From the NCBI GenBank assembly GCA_001792535.1, contig MGGS01000001.1, positions 122,882-175,657 of the forward strand: 52,776 bases of DNA. Reading direction: 5' to 3'. The position numbers and the translations under genes are program-made. Each line of letters starts with the position of its first letter. The first letter of the stretch is position 1. The notes below the pieces were generated by a model. It worked only from the letters and a program-made list of their open reading frames with translations, did no database searches and was not told the origin of the DNA. Source of the stretch: Candidatus Woesebacteria bacterium RIFCSPHIGHO2_02_FULL_42_20. Lineage in GTDB: Bacteria > Patescibacteriota > Microgenomatia > UBA8517. Positions 16,861 to 23,624 of this stretch are shown here, piece after piece.

Positions 16861-17252
16861 ATCCCGCAGCCACCACACAAAACACACAGAGCTGTAACTA
16901 CAAGCCCTAAGACTTCATCTGGTACCCCTTTGCGAGGTGGTTGAGTAAGGTTAAATAATTTCAATACATTCTCGCATACTTAGATTTTGAAGGCCAATCG
17001 CATATTACACACTAACTTCTCTGATGTTATAATCAATTGACTTAATTTATGGCGAAGATTGATAAAGAAAAAACCATAAAAACTAATGTGGATAATTAAA
17101 GCTAAAAGAAGAAATCATGACCAAACTTACACGCTTGGTTATACCTATACTAATTACATTTTCGCTAGCATGGCGCTTAGCGCGTTTAAAGCGGGTTATG
17201 GATCTGGCTGTATCAATAGAGATTATACATATTTAACAATTTTAAAAGTAGG

Positions 17253-17900
17253 GTGACAAAAGTAGAGGCCATTAAAAAAGTTCTTGAAGATAACGGTGGA
17301 ATTGCTACTTGGGAAATAATCTATAACGAAATTGAGAGATATTACCCTATGGCAAAGGCATCGATGGAGTGGCAAGCTGGAATTCGAGGTGTTTTATACC
17401 GCGAGATAAAAAATCAACGAAATTTTAAAAAAGTAGACGAGAGTACATACTCGTTGGTAGATTATGATGAGAGAAAACTTTTGCTACATCCGAAAGATGC
17501 CGTTACCTCAAAAGATATTTTGACGGCAATTCGGGTTGGCCAAAACGCTTTCAGGAAAAGATTGTTATTAGCACTAATAAAATGTCCTGTGACCAATATA
17601 GATGATGAGCGTGTTCTTACAGCAAGCCATATCAAACCTTGGACTATGGCTACCAATCTAGAGAGGCTTGATCTCTATAACGGCTTCCTCTTTAGCCCGA
17701 CAATAGACAGGTTGTTCGACCGCGGAATAATCTCGTTTACGAATGATCGATTGCTTATTATTTCGCCAACGTTTTCTTTACAAAATGTTGAGAGGCTGGG
17801 TTTGAGACCAAACCAGTACATTAAAAACTTACCCGTATGGGGCAGAGAGAGTTATCTGGAATATCATCGGACAAAAATATTCTTGCACAAAGGCGTTTAG
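17253..17900 (+). CDS. HNH endonuclease with N-terminal winged-helix-like domain (GTG start)
   Basis: C-terminal HNH_2-type motif CPVTNIDDERVLTASHIKPW...NGFLFSPTIDRLFDRGIISF. N-terminal KVEAIKKVLEDNGGIATWEIIYNEI resembles a HARE-HTH/winged helix. Confidence 0.85.
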   Translation: MTKVEAIKKVLEDNGGIATWEIIYNEIERYYPMAKASMEWQAGIRGVLYREIKNQRNFKKVDESTYSLVDYDERKLLLHPKDAVTSKDILTAIRVGQNAFRKRLLLALIKCPVTNIDDERVLTASHIKPWTMATNLERLDLYNGFLFSPTIDRLFDRGIISFTNDRLLIISPTFSLQNVERLGLRPNQYIKNLPVWGRESYLEYHRTKIFLHKGV

Positions 17901-18019
17901 AAAAAACACAAAGTTACATGTTTATTCACGCCTAAACAAAAAACACTCGAGATCATCATTTGTTTCCAGTATTTATTCACCACATTTGACCAAGAGAACT
18001 TAAAAAGTTAACATTTATT

Positions 18020-18277
18020 ATGTTGCTTATTCACATCCTCGCCGCGACCACTAGCATACTCTTTACAACATACACTGCGTTTTTTCCTTCCTTTAATAAA
18101 ATCCGTATTGCTTACTTTTTGACATTACCTACCTACATAAGCGGTTTTATGCTGGCTTTATCTAAAGGCATTCCGTTCGGAAAAATTTGTTTATCAGGGC
18201 TCGCGTACACTTTTGGGATACTAACTTTATTGATTTTTACAAAGAGGAAATTATCTCCCGCAAAGTTTACAAATTGA
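18020..18277 (+). CDS. Small multi-pass membrane protein (85 aa)
   Basis: ORF with about three hydrophobic segments. Confidence 0.6.
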   Translation: MLLIHILAATTSILFTTYTAFFPSFNKIRIAYFLTLPTYISGFMLALSKGIPFGKICLSGLAYTFGILTLLIFTKRKLSPAKFTN

Positions 18278-18331
18278 CCTATAATTCTTCAGTTTTTAAT
18301 AGATTCTACACTATAATACAACAGTCTAATT

Positions 18332-18805
18332 ATGGCTCTTGCGGAACTAAAAGAAGTGGCTAGCTTAGTCGGGAAGTATGGCGAGCTTGTACTGGCTAAA
18401 GAAGGCCTAGCTTGTTTTCAAAATGCGTTGACTGCTTCCTTTGTGATTTTTATAAATAGCCGCACAGAGGTAATGCCAAGAATTTGGGATGTTTGTATTG
18501 GAGACGACCGGCACGCTTACCTTGAAGTGAATAGGGTAGTTTATAATCAGGGCATAACTTGGTGTGGGTCCGATTACCCCAACTTAGATCTAGATGAACT
18601 GCACAAACTTGGCGATCAGGGGCGAGCCAAAGATGTCACTGCTACTGTCTACTCTCAGGCGATTAGAGAACTTACCGGTGAGATTACGGCTCACGATCAG
18701 AATGTAGGGCTGGGAAGAGTTGTCACAGAGATTTTGGGGGATAAAACTCAAGCGATTAAACTTTTAGAAGTAGCCCTGTTGGTTACCTCCGATATGTTGG
18801 AATAA
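18332..18805 (+). CDS. Hypothetical protein (157 aa)
   Basis: ORF preceded by an AT-rich promoter-like segment; no family recognised. Confidence 0.6.
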   Translation: MALAELKEVASLVGKYGELVLAKEGLACFQNALTASFVIFINSRTEVMPRIWDVCIGDDRHAYLEVNRVVYNQGITWCGSDYPNLDLDELHKLGDQGRAKDVTATVYSQAIRELTGEITAHDQNVGLGRVVTEILGDKTQAIKLLEVALLVTSDMLE

Positions 18806-18953
18806 TTTTCCTCAGCTCTTCATATCACTTACTTTGATTTTAATTTCGACTTTTAGGTAGAGTTGAAATATAATCACATCAAAGGGAATGCAAAAAACAT
18901 TACCCACCTAATCGGCAAAAATTACAAGAAAGGAAAATAGAACTGTATATAGT

Positions 18954-19625
18954 ATGTTTAAACTCTCGCCAAGCGACTTTGCTTATTTATACGAAGAATG
19001 CAAGCTTTGCTATTATCTTAAAATAAAACAGGGAATTCAAAGACCGTTCTCACCTTTTCCGGCAGTCTTTACCGCCCTTAACACACGCATCCAAGGAGCA
19101 CTTATTGGCAAAGATCTGCGAAAACTGTCGTCAGTTTTACCATCAGGCATCGTCGAAAGCCAAGAAGGTTTTGTTGAGTCCCAGCTTGTACCAAATACTC
19201 AACTTTTTATCAAAGGCAAATACGATCTTTTAGTCCGTCAGCCGGATGGAACATATTTAATAGTCGATTTTAAAATCAGTCAGCCGAGCGAGGAAAAGAT
19301 TGCCAAATATCAAACTCAGCTCCAAGCATACCACTACGCTTTTGAGCATCCGCAAAAGGGAGACATCAAAAACATTACCAAACTAGGGCTCATTGTTATG
19401 TACCCGGATAAAACAGTGTTTAATGATGGCAAAGTGGTTGTTGAATTTCCGCCAAAGTGGCTCGAAGTCAGTATCCACAAAGACTCCTTTCTCTCTTTTA
19501 TCTATGAGGTTAATTCCTTATTGAATGGGCCAACACCCAATGAAAATCCAAATTGCGGGTGGTGCCGCTACAGACACTTGGGTGAGCATCTTACCCACCC
19601 GACACAAAGCGACCTGCCGTTTTGA
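18954..19625 (+). CDS. PD-(D/E)XK nuclease, Cas4/RecB-like, with possible Fe-S cysteines
   Basis: GKYDLLV..GTYLIVDFKIS (D...DxK), QLQAY (QxxxY motif), cysteines EECKLCYYLK and NPNCGWCRYR. Confidence 0.87.
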   Translation: MFKLSPSDFAYLYEECKLCYYLKIKQGIQRPFSPFPAVFTALNTRIQGALIGKDLRKLSSVLPSGIVESQEGFVESQLVPNTQLFIKGKYDLLVRQPDGTYLIVDFKISQPSEEKIAKYQTQLQAYHYAFEHPQKGDIKNITKLGLIVMYPDKTVFNDGKVVVEFPPKWLEVSIHKDSFLSFIYEVNSLLNGPTPNENPNCGWCRYRHLGEHLTHPTQSDLPF

Positions 19626-19626
19626 T

Positions 19627-19655
19627 TTGACAAATGAAAATGACAGCAATATTAT
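19627..19655 (+). promoter_or_regulatory. Predicted thrS leader promoter
   Basis: TTGACA (19627-19632), 17-nt spacer, TATTAT (19650-19655). Confidence 0.75.
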
Positions 19656-19668
19656 ACAAACAGCTAAC

Positions 19669-19707
19669 ATGAATTTAGTAACCACCACAACTACTGTAGC
19701 CCTTTAG
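19669..19707 (+). CDS. Candidate thrS leader peptide MNLVTTTTTVAL
   Basis: ATG AAT TTA GTA ACC ACC ACA ACT ACT GTA GCC CTT TAG: five consecutive Thr codons, 62 nt upstream of thrS, followed by alternative hairpins and a terminator. Confidence 0.8.
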   Translation: MNLVTTTTTVAL

Positions 19708-19757
19708 GGAGGTAGAAGAGTGGTTTTATTTTCACCTCCTCACAAGGGAGGTTTTTT
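19680..19757 (+). promoter_or_regulatory. Candidate transcription attenuator (thr leader)
   Basis: GGGAGGT (19707-19713) and GGGAGGT (19746-19752) both complement ACCTCCT (19734-19740). The Thr codon segment AACCAC (19680-19685) complements GTGGTT (19720-19725). Confidence 0.8.
19734..19757 (+). terminator. Intrinsic terminator of the thrS leader
   Basis: ACCTCCT-CACAA-GGGAGGT followed by TTTTT. Confidence 0.85.
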
Positions 19758-19771
19758 AGTATTATATAAGT

Positions 19772-21532
19772 ATGGGTGATCAAAAATATCTAAACAACTT
19801 AGGCCACAGCTGCGCACACCTTCTGGCCAAAGCAGTGAAAGACTTGTGGCCTGGAACTAATAATGCCATCGGGCCATCTATTGAAAACGGTTTTTATCAG
19901 GACTTTGATTTTGGCACCGTAAAAATCAACGAAGCAGATTTTCCAAAAATTGAAGAAAAAATGAGACGGATTCTCCCAACCTGGACACACTTTACATTTA
20001 ATGAGGTTTCATTAGCCGAGGCAAAAGAACTATTTAAGGAAAACCCCTATAAGATTGAGTTAGCGGAAGAGTTTGCAAAAGGAGGGAAAAAGTTGTTAAC
20101 AAATGATCCAGGAAATTTCCTAGACCTTTGCAAAATGGGGCATGTGGAAAATCCAGCTAAGGAAATGCAGCATTTTAAACTACTTTCAATTGCCGGAGCT
20201 TACTGGCGGGGAAGTGAAAAAAATAAAATGCTGACCCGTATTTACGGCACCTGTTGGCCGACTAAAAAGGAATTAGACCATTACATCTGGCAACAGGAAG
20301 AAGCTAAAAAAAGAGATAACAGAAAACTTGGAAAAGAATTAGAACTTTTTACAATTTCCGAGGAAGTCGGCCCAGGGCTCATTTTATGGCTACCCAATGG
20401 AACTATAATCCGGGAAGAAGTAGAAAAATTCGGTAAAAAAGTCGAGGCCGACTATGGCTACCAACGAGTAGTAACACCCCATATTACTAAAGAAGGACTT
20501 TATATAAAATCGGGTCATTTGCCTTATTACGCAGCCGACATGTTCCCCCCAATGGAATACGAGGGCCAAAGATATTACGTCAGGCCAATGAACTGCCCCC
20601 ACATGCACATGATATACCAATTCAAAACGCGATCATACAAGGAGTTTCCAATTAGATACGCCGAGTTTGGAACGGTTTACAGACACGAAGACAGCGGAAC
20701 ACTTTTAGGACTACTTCGTGTCCGCGGCCACACAACCAACGACGCTCACATTTACTGCAGCGATGACAAACAAGTCATAGAAGAACTCGTAAGCGTTCTC
20801 GAGATGCATGAGTACTACTACAAAATATTCGGAATCAAGGATTATTATGTCGAGCTTGCTCTGCCTGATTTTATCAAGAAAAAAGATAAGTATTTCAACA
20901 ACCCGCCCGCGTGGAAAAAAGCTATAAAATTACTTCGAGAAGCTGCCAAGATATCCAAAATAAAAGTAGTGGAGCAGGAAGGCAATGCTGCTTTTTACGG
21001 CCCTAAGTTTGACTTTAACATTAAAAGCGTCATTGGCCGTGAGTTTGGCGCGTCAACCAATCAACTCGATTTCGGATCAGGTAAAAGATTTAATCTAACT
21101 TTTGCGGACAAAAATAGTAAGGAAAAAATAGTTCCTTACATTATCCACCGTGCGCCTTTGGGTTCACTGGAGAGATTTATCGGTTTTCTGATTGAACATT
21201 ATGCAGGTGCATTCCCGATTTGGCTTGCACCTGTACAAGTCAAGGTGTTACCGATCACTGATAGAAATCTAGAGTATGCAAATAAAGTGTTTAACGAGTT
21301 GCGCGTTAACGAGTTGCGCGTTGAACTCGATGACCGCAGCGAGACCTTGCAGGCTAAAATTCGCGATGCCCAAATGGAAAAAGTTCCCTACATGCTTATT
21401 GTCGGCGACAAAGAAGAAGCGGCCGACAAGGTTGCGGTGAGGACGCGCGGGAGCGCTGACCTCGGGCAAGCCTCTTTGGAAAAAATAACCTCAGAGATAA
21501 AAGACAAAATTGCCAACAAAGTCATTGATTAG
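19772..21532 (+). CDS. thrS: Threonyl-tRNA synthetase without TGS domain
   Basis: Begins directly in the editing-domain region (LGHSCAHLLAKAVKDLWP); class II motifs VRPMNCPHMHMIY, FGTVYRHEDSG, IIHRAPLGSLERFIGFLIEHY; C-terminal anticodon-binding domain. Confidence 0.97.
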   Translation: MGDQKYLNNLGHSCAHLLAKAVKDLWPGTNNAIGPSIENGFYQDFDFGTVKINEADFPKIEEKMRRILPTWTHFTFNEVSLAEAKELFKENPYKIELAEEFAKGGKKLLTNDPGNFLDLCKMGHVENPAKEMQHFKLLSIAGAYWRGSEKNKMLTRIYGTCWPTKKELDHYIWQQEEAKKRDNRKLGKELELFTISEEVGPGLILWLPNGTIIREEVEKFGKKVEADYGYQRVVTPHITKEGLYIKSGHLPYYAADMFPPMEYEGQRYYVRPMNCPHMHMIYQFKTRSYKEFPIRYAEFGTVYRHEDSGTLLGLLRVRGHTTNDAHIYCSDDKQVIEELVSVLEMHEYYYKIFGIKDYYVELALPDFIKKKDKYFNNPPAWKKAIKLLREAAKISKIKVVEQEGNAAFYGPKFDFNIKSVIGREFGASTNQLDFGSGKRFNLTFADKNSKEKIVPYIIHRAPLGSLERFIGFLIEHYAGAFPIWLAPVQVKVLPITDRNLEYANKVFNELRVNELRVELDDRSETLQAKIRDAQMEKVPYMLIVGDKEEAADKVAVRTRGSADLGQASLEKITSEIKDKIANKVID

Positions 21533-21564
21533 CGTTCATTACTCATGTAAAATACTTTCAAGCT

Positions 21565-22125
21565 TTGAATAAACCTTTTTGGAAGCTAAACGAAAACATT
21601 AGAGCGAACGAGGTTCGTCTTATTGGCAGAGACGGAAAACAAATCGGCGTGGTAAGTATTCGGGAAGCACTGGAGGCGGCAAAAAAGGAAAAACTCGATT
21701 TGATTGAGATAGCCCCAAATGCCAAGCCTGTAGTCGTCAAAATAGCCGACTTTGGCAAGTTTCGTTACCAGGAGGAAAAAAGATTTAAAAAGGAAAACAA
21801 AAAAGCCAAGCCTGCAGAATTAAAAGAGATTCGCTTTTCGCCGTTTATGGGCAAGGCCGACTTTGAAACCAGAAAATCCCGGGTAAAGCAGTTCTTGGAA
21901 GATGGGAATAAAGTCAAGATAGTGGTGGTTTTCAAAGGCAGACATATGGGCAAAACAGACTTTGGTTATAAATTAATTGAAAAACTAATTGTCGAATTTC
22001 GTGAACGAATTGTTGTAGACATGGCGCCAAAGATGCTTGGGAGGCACTTATCTGCTATAATTTCACCTGTCAAAAAAAAGGTGGCTAAAAATGCCGAAGC
22101 AAAAAACACGCAAGTCAATAACTAA
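21565..22125 (+). CDS. infC: Translation initiation factor IF-3 (TTG or upstream ATT start)
   Basis: NENIRANEVRLIGRDGKQIGVVS...FRYQEEKR...KEIRFSPFMGKADFETR. Confidence 0.95.
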   Translation: MNKPFWKLNENIRANEVRLIGRDGKQIGVVSIREALEAAKKEKLDLIEIAPNAKPVVVKIADFGKFRYQEEKRFKKENKKAKPAELKEIRFSPFMGKADFETRKSRVKQFLEDGNKVKIVVVFKGRHMGKTDFGYKLIEKLIVEFRERIVVDMAPKMLGRHLSAIISPVKKKVAKNAEAKNTQVNN

Positions 22126-22285
22126 AAGATTTAGAGTCACGCCTCGTGGCAAGGTGATGAGGAGGCAGTCTTTTCGAAGACACCTAAAAGAGGGTAAGTC
22201 CAAAAGCAGACTCAGAAATCTTAAAAAATCTGTTCGTGTTACTGGTGCCTACGCAAAAAAGATTAGGAAGGCTTTGGGGAGATAA
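22091..22285 (+). CDS. rpmI: 50S ribosomal protein L35
   Basis: MPKQKTRKSITKRFRVTPRGKVMRRQSFRRHLKEGKSKSRLRNL. Confidence 0.95.
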   Translation: MPKQKTRKSITKRFRVTPRGKVMRRQSFRRHLKEGKSKSRLRNLKKSVRVTGAYAKKIRKALGR

Positions 22286-22621
22286 ATGACCAGAGTCAAA
22301 AGTGTCGAGCGCAAACACAAAAAAATAAGGAAACTGGCAAAAGGCTTTAAGCAGGCCAGACGCAGAAGGTTTGGTGCAGCCAAAGAGGCAGTCCTTCATG
22401 CCGGCCAATACGCCTACATTGGAAGACGGCTCCGCAAAAGAGATTTGAGAAAGTTGTGGATACAAAGGCTCAATGCGGCTGTTCGCGAACAGGGGACTAG
22501 TTATTCAAAATTTGTCAACGGACTCAAAAAGTCACATATCGAACTCGACCGTAAAATCCTCGCCCATATAGCTGTAACCGATCCTGATACTTTCAAAGAA
22601 ATCGTCTCCAAGGTAAAATAA
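22286..22621 (+). CDS. rplT: 50S ribosomal protein L20
   Basis: [68 protein letters not shown]. Confidence 0.97.
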   Translation: MTRVKSVERKHKKIRKLAKGFKQARRRRFGAAKEAVLHAGQYAYIGRRLRKRDLRKLWIQRLNAAVREQGTSYSKFVNGLKKSHIELDRKILAHIAVTDPDTFKEIVSKVK

Positions 22622-22628
22622 CTTCATA

Positions 22629-23621
22629 GTGCGGGAAGAGATAATCAACCTTAAAAACTTAGCCATCGGGCGCATCACCGATACCGACGACCTCGCCGAA
22701 TTGGAAGCGGTTAAAATCGATTACTTGGGCAGAAAAGGCAAGATAAATGCGCTATTAAGTAATCTTAAAAAGGCGGACCCGGGTGAGAGAAAAGATTTAG
22801 GCCAGCTGATTAATGAAACCAAGCAAACGATTGTTGCCACTCTTGAACGTAAACTGCAGGATTCGCTTCCCAAATCCAGCGAAAACTTCGATCCGACAAT
22901 CCCTGGAATAAAACCAAAAATTGGCCACTTGCATCCTACAACAATCGTCATAAAAGAAATGTTTGACATATTCGGGCACTTGGGTTTCTCCATCATGGAG
23001 GGCCCTGAAATCGAAACTGATGACTACAACTTTGGAAAACTAAATTTGCCCCATGACCACCCTGCAAGAAGTCTTCAAGATGTTTTGTATATAGACGAAC
23101 CAGAAATTCTGCTGCGTAGCCACACATCATCCGTCGAGTCCCGTGCACTTGACAACCTCAAGCAGCCATTTAGAATTGTCGTCGCCGGTAAATGCTACAG
23201 ATACGAAAGCGTCAATGCCAGCAACAATGCGATGTTTTACCAGTTTCAAGGCGTTGCGCTTCAGGCAGGCATTTCAATGGCAGACCTCAAAGGCACACTC
23301 TACTACTTTGCCAAGTCATTTTTTGGTCGGGAAAGAAAAATTAGATTCAGATGCAAATATTATCCCGAGGTTGAGCCAGGCGGGGGACTTGATATCGATT
23401 GTATATTTTGCAAACAGACAGGCTGTGCCGTTTGCAAAGGCCGGGGCTGGTTGGAAATGTTAGGCTGCGGCATGATTCACCCAAATATTTTAAGCAATTT
23501 TTCGCTCGATCCCAAAAAAATTAGCGGCTTTGCCTTTGGCATGGGTTTGGACAGGATAGTCATGGACAGGTTTGGCATCAAAGACATCAGAAGTTTATAT
23601 AACGGCGACATTAAATACTAA
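22629..23621 (+). CDS. pheS: Phenylalanyl-tRNA synthetase alpha subunit (GTG start)
   Basis: HPTTIVIKEMFDIFGHLGFSIMEGPEIETDDYNF, LLRSHTSSVESR, GFAFGMGLDRIVMDRFGIKDIRSLYNGD. Confidence 0.97.
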   Translation: MREEIINLKNLAIGRITDTDDLAELEAVKIDYLGRKGKINALLSNLKKADPGERKDLGQLINETKQTIVATLERKLQDSLPKSSENFDPTIPGIKPKIGHLHPTTIVIKEMFDIFGHLGFSIMEGPEIETDDYNFGKLNLPHDHPARSLQDVLYIDEPEILLRSHTSSVESRALDNLKQPFRIVVAGKCYRYESVNASNNAMFYQFQGVALQAGISMADLKGTLYYFAKSFFGRERKIRFRCKYYPEVEPGGGLDIDCIFCKQTGCAVCKGRGWLEMLGCGMIHPNILSNFSLDPKKISGFAFGMGLDRIVMDRFGIKDIRSLYNGDIKY

Positions 23622-23624
23622 AGT

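Noticed and set aside
16773-16964. 63-aa minus-strand ORF with MKLFNLTQPPRKGVPDEVLGLVVTALCVLCGGCGIYLPD
   Set aside because: The first half looks like a plausible membrane peptide, but the second half is antisense to the MazG-like gene and no RBS is clear. Not enough support to call.
22600-22640. Phe-rich leader peptide ahead of pheS
   Set aside because: Only 7 nt separate rplT and pheS and no Phe codon run or terminator is present; pheS appears simply co-transcribed.
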